Shown: in pieces, positions 31,185 through 42,801 of the stretch
Position numbering within the stretch: the stretch's first letter is position 1
How the letters are laid out: each line of letters begins with the position of its first letter
Assembly (NCBI RefSeq): GCF_004193775.1
Contig: NC_041016.1
Location: 48,112,767 to 48,176,766, forward strand
Source of the DNA: Glycine soja
Taxonomy: Eukaryota > Streptophyta > Magnoliopsida > Fabales > Fabaceae
Direction of reading: 5' to 3'
DNA length: 64,000 bases
Notes under the pieces: generated by a model
The model's input: only the letters and a program-made list of their open reading frames with translations
Told to the model about the DNA's origin: nothing
The model's database searches: none
Made by a program: the position numbers and the translations under genes

Positions 31185-31267
31185 ATGAGACAACCTTTTA
31201 CAATAAAGAAATTTGCAGATAGTTCTCAAATGTTCTTGTTGAGATAGCTGAAAAAGACTTTTATATT

Positions 31268-31283
31268 ACGTTTGCCATTACGT
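31268..31283 (-). promoter_or_regulatory. ocs/as-1-like element upstream of GSTU-E
   Basis: On the plus strand it reads ACGTTTGCCATTACGT, two ACGT cores 12 bp apart as in the ocs element ACGTAAGCGCTTACGT. It is about 84 bp upstream of the TATA box. The matching site before GSTU-F has the same spacing and position. Such elements bind TGA/OBF bZIP factors and drive induction of GST genes by auxin, salicylate, heavy metals and peroxide (known from soybean GH2/4 and other GSTs). Confidence 0.6.
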
Positions 31284-31299
31284 CTATTCGATTCACCTA

Positions 31300-31889
31300 C
31301 CACATGCTCCTCCATTCCCTCTAAACTACGTGTCTAAATACCGTTTTATCATCTACAGCAGAGTTCTTTTGACAACACTTGGAAACGGCAAAAGATGAAC
31401 AATAGTATATTGCAAAATTGGTTTGGTCAATTACAAATCCGGTGCTCAAATTGGATTTGAAATTATCAATTTATCTTTTACTTGATTAATTTCGTGGTCT
31501 GCCCATTGAAATTGAGGGTATGGGGGCAATTTACAGTTACAAAGGTAAATTGGTAAATTTAATAAATTATGAACGCAATTTAAAAAAAATTAAAATATGA
31601 TTTCGATCCCTACTAAATACTTAAATTTTTTATTTATTTTTTAATAAAAAAATTTTTGCATTAAGTTTTTAATAAAATAATAATTTTATTTTTGGTCTTT
31701 TATATTTTTTGTCTATGATAAATACCGAATTTTATGTTTGTTCATTGATAAAAAAAATTCATTTGCTATAGTAAAAAAAAAAAGTATTTATTAGAAATCA
31801 CAAACATATTTTAGAAAGAAAAAAAAAGAGGGACCTGTCCTACATTAATTTAAAGAATTCATATTATACATATTTTAATAAAATAAAGA
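31300..31889. other. Distal GSTU-E upstream DNA
   Basis: No gene is seen. The stretch 31360-31560 is homologous to about 53860-54075 (shared CAAAAGATGAACA and CCAATTGAAATT-type blocks). That segment is upstream of the GSTU fragment at 51905, so it is part of a duplicated GSTU unit. The remainder is A/T-rich. Confidence 0.5.
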
Positions 31890-32945
31890 AAGATAAGAAT
31901 GGAAGAGAAACATACCACTAGTTATTGGTTAAATCCATCTTGTAGATTCAATGTTGAAGAATTTGAGAAACATAAGAACACACAATATGACATTTTGGAA
32001 CTCAATGATAGGTATACACGTGGAGATCATGAGTTGCAAGATAAATTAAATGAAGACATAAGAATATATACAAGTGGATAGAACATTATTGATTTTTAAT
32101 TTATTTTAGCGAGTCATAATATATTCATTATATTGATTTATTTCTTTATATGTAATATTCTAAATCAATGATAGGATTCTTATGGATGTAGTGTTCCACA
32201 TTTGCAAAAGTTGGATATTTGTGTTTTAAGCCAAACTTGTTGTGCTTAGGGTTTTGAAAGAAATTGGAGTGCATTTGAACACATCCATTAAAAAAAAGGA
32301 ATAGGCTAGAGCATCAAAAGCTAAATGACCTTGTTTATGTTCCTTACAACTTAAGGTTACAACAAATATATTATTATATTGATTATTCTTTGATTGTGTA
32401 ACTATTATGCTTGGATTTTTCTTATTGTTGATATATGAACATTATGATTAATTTAGGAATCGACTAAGGAAGAAAAATTATGACCTAATCAACTTGGAAA
32501 CCCTTAATGACCATTCTAATTGGGTGTTGTAGTAGTGACCACCATTCTTAACTCGTGAAGAGGTGGAGGCTTTACATAATGATCTCACAACCCATCCAAT
32601 CAACTTTAGTTGATATGGGCATGTTTCTTTATAACATTATTATTTATTAGGTACTACATATGTACTTATGCTAATTGCTAATTTGCATCTATAATGATGT
32701 TGCCATAAATAAATTAAATCTAGATGAATATGAGGATGATAATGTGCCAAAACCACCAGACAACACCATGAAAGATGTGAATTCAAATGAAAGCAATATT
32801 GGTGAAGAGTCTCATTCTTTTGATAGACAAGGATCACTTGAAGTTGACCCAACATTAATTGGCTCCTTAGATATAAATTATGGATGTTGTCATGTTGATG
32901 CTATTCGTGTTTTCATTTTAAAACTTATTGATAGACTTGTGTAAT
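31890..32945 (+). pseudogene. Second hAT transposase remnant (C-terminal part)
   Basis: Near 32190-32360 the sequence encodes a degenerate hAT dimerisation domain: LSQTCCA, then ERNWSAFEHIH, then KKRNRLEHQKLNDLVYVPYN. Near 32485-32620 another exon-like piece reads NLETLNDHSNWVL and PPFLTREEVEALHNDL, and a C-terminal acidic part follows at 32700-32890. Upstream, 31899-32081 (MEEKHTTSYWLNPSCRFNVE) fits the preceding transposase region. Stops, a frameshift at the A run near 32290 and AT-rich gaps break it. It is a different hAT family from the one at 9787-11540. Confidence 0.75.
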
Positions 32946-33197
32946 TGTGTTATTGAATTATTATTTGTGTACTTGTATTATCAACTTTGTTACTTCAATT
33001 GTTATTTTGGATTTTGGAGTATGGAATATGAATGAACTTCTCTTAATCAAATAATGTTAGTTATATATAATAAACACATCATACACATAAATTTTTAATA
33101 TATAAACTAGGTCAATTATTGGTCCATCGGTTGGACCACTGACCCATTGATCCAATACCTCGATCGAGTCAGCGACTAAGCCGGTTTTAGTAACATT

Positions 33198-34260
33198 TGT
33201 AACACCCTAGATTCTAGATCAAAGCATTGCTAGGAAAACTCTTGTCAATTCTATTTATTCTTGAAATACATGTCAATAAATTAATACCTTCTTCAAAACT
33301 CGAGTAATATATATTTTTTAAAAACATAAGCAGATAACCTTAATTATAAAACTCATGTTAATAAATCTCATTAAATGTATAAAATCACATTAACATCATT
33401 TCTTGAAAGTCAGTACAATTAAAAAAATTTCATAATAAGTTTACAATAATCACAACCTTTGAAAAGATACGAATCTTGCAATAGAATAATTAAATACAAG
33501 GGTGAAATAACATAGTTTTATACATAATAATAAAAAATACCACAATATCGTGTCACAGGAAAATAAAATGTAATTACAACCCATAAATGTCGGAAAGTAA
33601 GTATAACATGTAAATCTGTAACAAATATGACTGTCTAAACTTAGGTACACCAAATTCTAAAACGGATACATCCAAAAGAAAACCTAAGTCTCAGAGATCT
33701 GCCCGACCCAAGGTACCAAACAATATCTAAGGCGGATCCTTGTAAGAATCATCCTCATCCTCCTTCGATATATAAAGGCTTTAACTGCCACAATAACTAT
33801 ATGTACTCCTCTATCTCCACAAGCATGAGACCATCGTGGTCTCCTTTGACGTTGGTACCTGAAAGTTGTTGGTTGTAGAGGTGAGTCCTTCGCTCCTCAA
33901 ACCCCACAAAAAACATACAAAACTAATTGTCACATTCGACACATAACAGGGTCCAACAATGTCACCAAGCCTTCCAGATGTTGATGGTCTTACACAGTTA
34001 GATGGATGACAGTTGGAAGTGATTGCAACATACGAGTACAATGTATATCGATCCCCAAGCTCTCAACTCCAAAAAGTATAGTCTCAGAAAGTGGCACCAA
34101 GCACTGAGTCGAGGGATCAACAGTGCAATGAGAGAGATCGAGAGATATAGAACAATCGACAAAGAAAACGTGTTCGTAGAGTGAGATAGCGTCATTGTAG
34201 AGAAGGTGCCGGCAAAGTCGAGTCCTAAAGAGAAGAATTGGATTGGGGAACCAACATAAA
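33198..34260. mobile_element. LTR-like fragment starting TGTAACACCC
   Basis: TGTAACACCCTAGATTC at 33198 is a typical LTR start and matches the start of the probable solo LTR at 48748. No matching right end (GTTACA) was found, and sequence similarity to 48748-50754 is weak beyond the terminus. No coding sequence is recognised. The minus-strand open frames at 33811-34333 are short and unlike any family I know. Class uncertain. Confidence 0.35.
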
Positions 34261-36215
34261 TTAAGTTATATTTTTTATTTATAAAAAATATTATATATAT
34301 ATATAATATTAAAGTTTTTATATATTTATACACGCAAAAATTAAAATTTTATTTATTAAGTTATATTATTTTTATTCTTGTCCTCTCTCAATTCAAATTT
34401 TTGGTTTTGCCCGTCTCTGAGAATACTAAATTCAAGTCAAATAGGGAATTGGAAATCCTATAACAATAGACAAGGAAGAACCCAACAAAAGAAGTTAAGG
34501 GAACCAAATATAACTTAAATAATTTTGTAATAAAAAACTTACATCAACTATTTATTTTATAAAAAAAGTTCAAAATCTATTAAGTAAATTTTGATAAATG
34601 TTTGGTACAACTTAATATTTAATTTTCTTTTTCAAAGCTTATATAATGATGTTTAGTTTTATAGATTCAAAACTAGACTCATACACTCAAAGCCAAAATT
34701 GTATTCGAGCTAACAATAAAAAAATATATGTACAATAGTAATAAAAAAGGAAAATAGTTATTAATATGTCTCAAATTATATAAAAAAAAAAGTCTCCAAA
34801 ATTGAAGTTATCAATTTCTTATGTAATGTAAGTTTATCTCATAGACAAAAGTTAATTATAAATATATTGAATTCATCAAATTAATTATAACCAAATCAAT
34901 ATAAAAGAAATGACGATGAAGTCAATTTGCTACAAATGTAAATATTTATAACCTTTAAAATAACAATAATACATTATAAAATAAAAAGATATTAACAAAG
35001 GAAGTAAATAAGATGGAATATTTTGTTTAAAAAAAATATATAATTATTTCAATGATGAAGACTTTAAAAGAAAAAAGTATTTATAGAAAATAGTATATTT
35101 GTATAAAAGGAGAAAATGTAATTATTTTTGTAATGAATACTATGAAAACAGAATAAAATAGATAATTAAATACTTAAATACTATAATATCTATAATCAAA
35201 GTCTTTAAATAAAATAATTAATTTAATAGTAAGATATTATATTATATATATTAACAAATTATAATTAAAAAACAATGATAAATAGTTAAATTTGTTCCAC
35301 AAAGTGAGAGACGTTCACAAATTAAATTTTGAAAAATAAAAAATTTAAATTTAGACATTAAACGTGTAAAAAATGTGATAAATTAATTATGCAGACAATT
35401 TAATGACACTCAAATTTTATAATTTATGTTAAATTGATTCTTAAACATTACAACTTAATAACAAAATACCTAACAAATTTAACGATAAGATTAATTTATT
35501 GTATTTTTTACAAATACAAATATTAAATTTATATTTTTAATCTTTTAGGAATTAATTTATTATTGTGTTACATTTTTCGAGGAGAGATTTGATTATTTAA
35601 AAAAAAAATAAGGAAGGAAACCAATGCTTCCACGTAAGAACATAATCTTTGACTCAATTCTCAGCCCCTCACTATTAAAATTTCCAACCCGGTTCACTTA
35701 CAAACCTCAATCACTTATTCTAATAGCACCAAATCTAACGGCCCACATTACTTAGTGCAAGATACAATACCAATGTTACTTGTGCACGTAAAATCCCGTC
35801 TATGATCAAATGTAACATGTCACACGTCACTGAATAAGTACAAATAACAATGCTTGAAGGAGATTGACACTACTTCAAGAAAATATAAGAAAAAGATCAA
35901 TTGATGGCATGAAAATCACTTGCTTGTTTGAAGATGGTGGCGCACAAGACTACCACAAATATCTCAATGTTACTTATATTAAAAAAGAATCAACTTATTG
36001 CGTTTTGATATCATTTGTATAAGGTTGTGTTACTATTGATAACAAAATATTATTAGTATAAGGGTTGTGTCACTTTACTCGCAAGTACATGTGTTATGCA
36101 CTAGTGTATTATAGTCATGTTACCTTATACTTATTTATCAATAATTTTTAATATTTTTAACATATAATAAAATTCAAATAAAAATACAAAAATATTCTCT
36201 TACACATTCTATTTA
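34261..36215. other. AT-rich intergenic DNA
   Basis: About 2 kb of A/T-rich sequence with no gene, RNA or clear repeat. The slightly GC-richer stretch 35620-35850 resembles promoter-type DNA but has no adjacent gene. Confidence 0.5.
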
Positions 36216-36244
36216 CCCCGTGCATCGCAGGGTGGAAATCTAAT
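36216..36244 (+). repeat. Possible Helitron 3' terminus
   Basis: CCCCGTGCATCGCAGGGT can form an imperfect hairpin and is followed seven bases later by CTAAT, which fits the hairpin plus CTRR-T end of plant Helitrons. I did not find a matching 5' TC end, so this is weak. Confidence 0.25.
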
Positions 36245-36716
36245 CAATCTGTAATGAATTATAAATAATTTTTTAAAAGGAAAATTATAAATGATTATTA
36301 CCTATAAAAAAATGAAACGGCTAAAAGAATATAAACTAAAGAGTTTCGAGATACCAAGCTCTCAAAGTAACGTTTTATATTGATAAATATGTTGGTATAA
36401 CACAATTCACACGGCACAAAAAGCAAGCATATACATACTTAAGAATAAATAAGAAAATATAGGGAATCACTACTACAAATGTTATATTTTACGATATTGT
36501 TTTTAAGGTGATTCTCTGTGGAACAGTCTTAGAAAGTATCGCGGTGACAATTTTGTAATTAGTGAAATGAAAATATTTTTTACGACTGACATTCTAAAGC
36601 GATTAATAAAATTCGTCTTAGAATATACGTTGGTAGCAATCCTGTAATTTTATGGAATTAAAACTATAACGGGTTTTACTTAAAAACCGTCTTCGTTCTC
36701 ATTCCCAAAATTAAAG

Positions 36717-36900
36717 TTGCCCTACCTCTCTGCAGCTATTCTTTGCGCGCTCTCATTCTCCCTCGACCTCTCTATCTCTAAGTTCCCCACTACACTCTGT
36801 CGTACCTCTTTGCAATTGTTCTTGGTTCTCATTCTCCCTCGACCTCTCTCCAAGTTTTCCATCACTCTGCCCTTCCTTGTGCACTTATTGACTCTGCTTC
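36717..36900. repeat. Two imperfect copies of an 85-bp C/T-rich unit
   Basis: CTACCTCTCTGCAGCTATTC at 36721 and CGTACCTCTTTGCAATTGTT near 36800 start two similar units, each containing CTCATTCTCCCTCGACCTCTC. They lie just inside the first CACTA end. They are open in one frame, but this is repeat-driven and not called as a gene. Confidence 0.6.
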
Positions 36901-38239
36901 GGTGCGTTCTGAGCCAATCTCTCCCTCGAGGTCGATCGAAGTTCTCCTCCATCAAGGTCTCCCTCACGCCGTCACTGACTGAATTAAGCTTATGAGTATG
37001 AAGGTTGTCACGTTGTGACTATTTGGTAATTGTTCCTTTGAATGTATATTATTGTTTGTGTATTATCTAGCTTATGAGTATTGAAGCTTGTTTGGCATGT
37101 GCATTGTCTTCAAAACATTTTTCAGTTCTATAAATTTTGGGTTTTTATAACTCTTGGGTCCCTATGAAATGCTTTGAAGATTAAGTTAGCTACAATTGGG
37201 GATTTGATATATTTTTACAAGTTTGGGTAGCTGATGATGTATTGGAAACTGAAGCTCAAAAACTTAAAAAAGCAGTTGTGTTCATATAAAGTTTTTGTTA
37301 TTTTTATTAGCCTCTTAATGGAAGCATCCCCTATAATGAGGTTTGGATGATGTAGGTCTGAAAGCTGTTGTGTTGATATATTATATTTTTTATTTTTATT
37401 AGTAACTTTTGTGTCTTAAATCTTTAAGTTAGCTTAAAGAAAAACATATAGTTTCAGTCCCTCTATGTATGTAGTTTTCCCCTAGGACATTAGAATAATA
37501 CAAGTTCTGGTTTAATTTTGTAGGTTTATATTATTTGTTTGAACGCTACTGCATGTAAGTGGCGACCCAGATGTAATCATTGTGACTCCAACAACTGAAC
37601 TTTTAAAATTGTATAAGACCAGAGTTTTTCTCGATTTGTGAATCTGCTTACCAGGTCTAGCCTTATCTCGATCTTCTTGGTATTGTTTTTTCTCATGGCC
37701 TTGAATTCATTCAGTGTTTATATATAGTTCCATGTTCTTAATTAGCAGTTTTTCTCTTTAAATTTGTTTAAAACAATGATATTTATAATTAATTAATTAG
37801 TAAATTGATATTATTTTAAAACACTACAATTATTTTTAAGTAGTTCATATTATTTTTAACTTTACATTTAGGAATTTTCTTTTGTGTCTATATAATTAAA
37901 TTAGGGCGTAGTGTAGTCACTACTACAAATTTAATTTTTTACGAAACCTATTCTAAGACGGTTCTATGGGAACCGCCTTAGAAAGTAAGATGGTGGTATT
38001 TTTGTAATTATTGTAATAAAAAATGCATTTTATGACACATATTTTAAGACGATTATTGAAAACCGCCTTAGAATGTTATATCTAATAAAATTTATGACGA
38101 GTTTCAGTAAAAAACCGTCGTAATTCTGAAGACAAAAAAAGCCCTAGCTATATAACCTTTAATGTCGCACGCAACCCATTCAAGGAACGCCTCTAAAACC
38201 CCTCACCTCTCTCTTCTCCTTTCGCCACCCTCTTTCCCA

Positions 38240-38465
38240 TTCAAGTAATCCCTCCAAAACCCCCACCACCAACCCTCTTCCTTCTTCTTCCTTTGAATCC
38301 CAACTATTGATCCCTCCAAGCATTGAGCCCAACGAGGTCGACGACTCCACGGTCCTTCCCGGCTCCAACATCACCGTCGGACCCTACACCGGCGATTCTT
38401 GAATCAAGGACGTCCAGTTGGTTAAGAGCAATGCCCATGCTAGGGAAACCCGAACATCCTCCACT
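38240..38465 (+). pseudogene. Captured fragment of an EngB/YihA-type GTPase gene
   Basis: The plus strand, in the frame of CAACTATTGATCCC, encodes LLIPPSIEPNEVDDSTVLPG, then SNITVGPYTGDS, a TGA, then IKDVQLVKSNAHARE. This resembles the N-terminal region just before the GTP-binding domain of plant organellar EngB/YihA-family GTPases (the At2g22870/EMB2001 type), as I remember that family. The G-domain itself is not present; the sequence becomes unrelated after about 38465. GC content is far above that of the surroundings. It lies about 320 bp inside the CACTA end at 37918, so it was probably captured by the transposon. It is a broken piece with no function expected. Confidence 0.5.
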
Positions 38466-39723
38466 CAAGACTGCACCACCACGTCTTGGAGAATCACTTC
38501 TTCTCCCTTAAATGATCATGATTTTTCTCCACAAGACCCAGATCTGAGACATCCTCCACCCAAGACTGCACCACCATGTCTTGATCGATGATGCCGCCGG
38601 CAACCCCCTCGTCAACTTGCGTCCCTCATGAAGGTAGATATGGCCTTGGATACAGTGGATTCAGTCTCCTTATTCTGAACCCATTGCCATAGACCACTAT
38701 GCACGCTGCCAAAGGCGAATTCTGGCCGCTCTCTTTTTCCTTTTTGTTCTCTCTCCAAGTACAACAACAATCACTCTTCCTTCAAAGGTTGTGTTTCTAG
38801 GTCTGGGTTGTTAGGGTTATGGTGGTGGGGTTTGTGTCAAGGTTGGGGTGGCGACACGATGGTCGTGCGTTGCTGGTCGTGGTTAGGTCACGCACTGCCG
38901 ATGGTGGTGATTCCAACTCCGCTGTGGTATGTGCGCTCATCGGATGAAATTTGGTTTATGCTCTGGGTTGTGATTTTGAGATTTTTTTTATTTAAAATTT
39001 TGATTTGTGCTTTGAATTTGATCCAATGATCATGTTCGAAATTTTGATTTCAATTTGGAATTGTTTGAATTTTGATTTGAATTTGAGTTTTTATTTTGTT
39101 TTTGTGATCTGAAGGTCATCCTTTGGTGGTGGTGGTGTGGCATCACGTTCTATTGGGATCTACTATTAACACTTGTTTGATTTTTGACATGCAGGTTGAA
39201 GGTTGTTATGGGTGTAAGGGTGATGTAATACGATAAATATAAATATTTGTTTTGAATTTTTTTATCTCTTTTTGATAGATGTTGCAACCTATTTCATGTA
39301 TTAGCTAGCTGCATAACCCTGTTGATACTACATGTATATTAAGACTAAACTTGAACTTGTTGATATGGGTTATAGATTTGGGATTCTGATGATGTTGTAT
39401 TTGGGATTTTGATTGTTTAATTTTATGTTTAATTTGAATTGAAAGGCGATGAGGAAGGAGAAACCAAAATAAGATTTTTTTTTCTTCCTATAATTGATTT
39501 TGGAAATATTTAATCCTCATAAATTATAATTTAAAATTTAAAATAAATACTTGGTTGGAGTAAATGATCTATAACGTTTTATGTAAAAGAAGATGTACAT
39601 ATGGGCACACAACTTCTAGCATCTTTGCATGAGGGTTTTGTAGACCGTAAACATCATGTTGGTTTTGCTAATTTAGATCAGTTGCGAGACTAAGGATACT
39701 GCTAAAAAAAAGCTTTTTTACAT

Positions 39724-40142
39724 TGGTCAAAAGCAATGTTCAACGATGGTGGAGGCCTGTCTTTGATTATGGCATTGTTGTAGACCTCGCACCTATCTTC
39801 GACGGTTGTCAAAACACCGTTTTAGAAAGCTTTGATTCCTACGTCGGTGATGACATCAACACAGATGTAGAAATACGTGGTTTCTATGTCGGAGGTGGCG
39901 TAAGCACCGACTTAGAAATCAAGTATTTCTACGACGGGGCTGACATCATCACTGTGGTAGAAAGTTCACTTTCGAAGACGTTGATTACGTTAGCAACGAC
40001 GTCGAAACAATAACTTCTAGGTCGGTGCTTACGACAACACCGACGTAAAAATACCCGCTTTCAAAGGCGGTGCTGACGTTAGTATCGTCTTTGAAAGTGC
40101 GTATTTCTACGTCATTGCTGAAGTAAGTATCGACGTAGAAAA
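39724..40142. repeat. Array of palindromic subterminal repeats
   Basis: Several head-to-head units occur in which TTTCTACGTCGGTG-type sequence is followed after a few bases by its complement, CACCGACGTAGAAA-type. Examples are around 39836-39880, 39888-39918, 39928-39963, 40015-40050 and 40100-40142. Each can form a hairpin. They are probably binding sites for the CACTA accessory protein. An open frame (39723-40013) passes through them only because the repeats lack stops. Confidence 0.8.
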
Positions 40143-42300
40143 AAATAATTATTTTTTAAAAAATTAGATTTTATTTAATAATAAACTATTTAAAATGTTG
40201 CTAATTATATTAAAAATTAACAATAAACGTAATAATATAATATTAGATTAACTAAAACCTAAGTATAAGCTGAAAATTGATAAATTATTATTGTCAACTA
40301 ATTATTATAAGTAAATATATTTTTTGAACTATATGTTATGGTTTTAGTTAATTTAATATTATATAAATAAGCAACATAATGATAAATAATTATCAACCAG
40401 TAGTTCAAATGTAACTTAATTACATTAATAAATAACAATAATTAAATATAATATTAAATTAAGTAAAATCTATGTATAAGCTGAAACTATAAAAATGATT
40501 ATTGTAAATAAGAACTACATATAATTTGTATACTATATATATTATGGTTTTAGTTAATTTAATTTTATATTCTTAAGCAACAAAATGATAAATAATGATT
40601 ACCAATAAAAACAATTATCAATAAGCAGTTCAAATGTAAGTTAATTATATTAATAATTAACAATACACATAATTATATTATATTAAATTATCTAAAACCT
40701 ATGAATAAAGACAAATAAATTATGATTAGTATTACCAATCTTACTTTAATGAAACTAAACTTATTCATCAAAAAAATTTATTCATTTAAAGTAATTGTGT
40801 ACAACAAAGTAATAACATTATATATATAAATTCAAATTTGGTTTTTTTTTTATAAGTTACATTTATATTGATGAACATATCAAAACAAATAGCAATATTT
40901 AGATAATTACAACATGGTTCAAATAAAAACAATGCAGTAAGTAGAAGATGATTGATTAAATAAAATCGAAAAATGGTAACTTCCAGTTATAAGTTGTGAG
41001 ATAAGATTTTCATGTAATTTATTTCAAGGGTAAATTAAACCAGGAGGTAATATGGAATATCAAAATTCTAATTTAGATTGACTCTTATTTGTATGAAATG
41101 AAGGACAAATAACAACAAACACAAATATGAAATTGCAGAAGTGATATATTCAATTTTGTATTATTTTTATGAACAAAAACATAATGACCTCTACAAGCAC
41201 AAGCTACATATGAAATTGCAGAAGTCATGTTGTTGTGAATTCGAAGATGTCTTTCAACTTATATGCTCCTGAAAAGAGTTGACAGATTCGACATGAGTGA
41301 TCACAAGAAAAAGAGAAAAAACACCATTTTGAGCTGTTGAGTAATCCTGCATCATGTTTCTACTTTCTATTTGACACATTTCACAAATCCAATGAACCCT
41401 GTGTAGGGTTCAACTTTGTGGGTGAAAGAAATAGTAACAAGTCAAACTACCTCTTTTATATGTATCGATCCATTTACCAAAAAATATGGAACTAGATTCC
41501 ACCAACTTGATATTTTGGGATCTTGTCTGTTAGGCACATACCAGAAGTTCTACATATACATCAGGTTAAAGAGCCATGCTTCTTGAGGCCCTTGCTTGAC
41601 CTGTGCCTTTTAATTCTTGATAAAACAATTTATCATAAAGGAAAAAATTGACTACTTTAACTTAAAATCACATTTTGTTTCTTCATTGTCTATATTTTTA
41701 TTCAGAGTTATGTTTATGTAATATTTTGTATAATGTTGGAACAATGTAGCTTAAGTTTACTTTCAGCAGAATTTACTGTATTCCAGAGTTAGCATTTTTA
41801 ATATTAATCATTACTATTTTGTCTTATGAAACACTTAAAACTTAAAAGCATTCCCTATGTTGCTTTGAGGCCAGGAATCAAACCCATTTATGCTATTCTC
41901 TAATGCCTATTAATTTAACCCATTTATGGAATCAAACCACCAGTAGGCGCAGTCATTTCGGGTTGCAGTACACAAATTATGAGCCCGACATTTCGCATAC
42001 ATGAAGAATACGGACCTGGTAAAATTTCATGCTAATACGATGTTCGCCATAAATGTACAAGCACAACCAATTACAATGCTAATAATCAAAAGAGTAACCC
42101 TTATCATTTAAAGTTATTTTTCTTGAAATCCTATACGCATACATTCAAACATGACTTTCTTAGGGCAAGTCAACAATTCCACAACAAGTTAGAACATTCC
42201 AACTTCACTAAACCCTTAATATACTAACTTCTTCAACACCAAACAAGAAAACAAAAACATCGACAAGCTTACCTTGAACAGTAGTTGTAGGGCATGACAA
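40143..42300. other. AT-rich interior of the CACTA element
   Basis: No transposase or host gene is recognised. At 40190-40700 a segment of about 230 bp recurs imperfectly three times (TATAAGCTGAAA and ATGGTTTTAGTTAATTTAAT landmarks). The remainder has no clear structure. Confidence 0.45.
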
Positions 42301-42460
42301 CTCTGAAAAGGGCACCACCGTAGCTTGCGGTGGCGCGACAACATGCGATGCAGAGACCACATGGACGCGCGACAATGTACGCTAGCTTCCTTCAGCGGAG
42401 GTCACGGTGGTGCAACGGAGATGCAGGCAAACACTCGACGGGGGGGCTAACAGCATAATT
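42300..42460. other. GC-rich patch in the CACTA element
   Basis: A short island of high GC content with many CpG sites and a GGGGGGG run. It stands out in AT-rich surroundings and may be a captured gene end or transposon promoter. No reading frame could be assigned. Confidence 0.35.
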
Positions 42461-42566
42461 TTCAGACAAACTTGGAGCGAGCTCGAGCGAGGTGGGCATG
42501 TTCAATTAGCGTGCAAAAGGGGCATATATGAAGCTCAATGTTAATGACAGTGGGTGTGCAAAAACA

Positions 42567-42780
42567 TCTTTGATAATCACTATTTCTAAGACAGTGTTTA
42601 CAAATACACTGTCTTAGATAACCTACTTCGTAACCTACTAAGACGGTCTTCCCAATCAACGTCGTTGTATCAGTCGCGCGCTGTGCATATGGCCCTTAAA
42701 AATGTAATATATTTACAAAAATGACACCGGTCACCCTACTACGACGGGTTTATTACGACCGATGTCAAATGCGTGCCGTA
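42567..42780. repeat. 3' subterminal palindromic repeats of the CACTA element
   Basis: TTTCTAAGACAGTGTTTACA at 42571 is followed by its complement (ACACTGTCTTAG). Further ACTAAGACGGTC and CTACGACGGG units lead to the terminal inverted repeat at 42801. Same repeat logic as at 39724 and 43958. Confidence 0.7.
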
Positions 42781-42801
42781 AAAAGCCTTTTTTTAGTAGT
42801 G

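Larger units (their letters stand above)
36468..42801. mobile_element. Nested CACTA transposon complex without transposase
   Basis: CACTACTACAAAT occurs at 36468 and again at 37918. Each is followed by about 200 bp of homologous subterminal sequence built from CTTAGAAAG and AACCGCCTTAGAA-type repeats. The inverse end, TTTTTTTAGTAGTG, is at 42788-42801. A degenerate left end (TACTGCTAAAAAAAAGC) at 39697 pairs better with 42801. So at least two or three CACTA copies are nested or tandem here. The flanking triplets at the ends do not match, so the boundaries of each copy are uncertain. No tnp1 or tnp2 coding sequence is present; the elements are non-autonomous. A host gene fragment and hairpin arrays are inside. 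Confidence 0.75.
39697..42801. mobile_element. Inner CACTA-type element (3.1 kb)
   Basis: The left end TACTGCTAAAAAAAAGCTTT at 39697 matches the reverse complement of the right end (CACTACTAAAAAAAGGCTTT, 42801 leftwards), with the first C changed to T. Directly inside each end are palindromic repeats: 39724-40142 on the left and about 42567-42780 on the right. That is the subterminal layout of CACTA elements. The adjacent triplets (GGA and TCG) do not match, so the target duplication is not confirmed. Confidence 0.6.

Noticed and set aside
33811..34333. Two minus-strand open frames of 76 and 111 codons
   Set aside because: No recognisable domain; they lie in LTR-like sequence and an AT-rich stretch.
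36717..36995. Overlapping open frames on both strands
   Set aside because: Explained by a C/T-rich tandem unit inside a CACTA end; both strands are open because of composition.
38323..38511. Plus-strand open frame starting MSPTRS
   Set aside because: Wrong frame of the captured GTPase-like fragment; the meaningful frame has an internal stop.
39723..40013. 96-codon open frame on the plus strand
   Set aside because: It runs exactly through the palindromic CACTA repeats. The repeated peptide pattern follows the DNA repeats, and there is no family resemblance.
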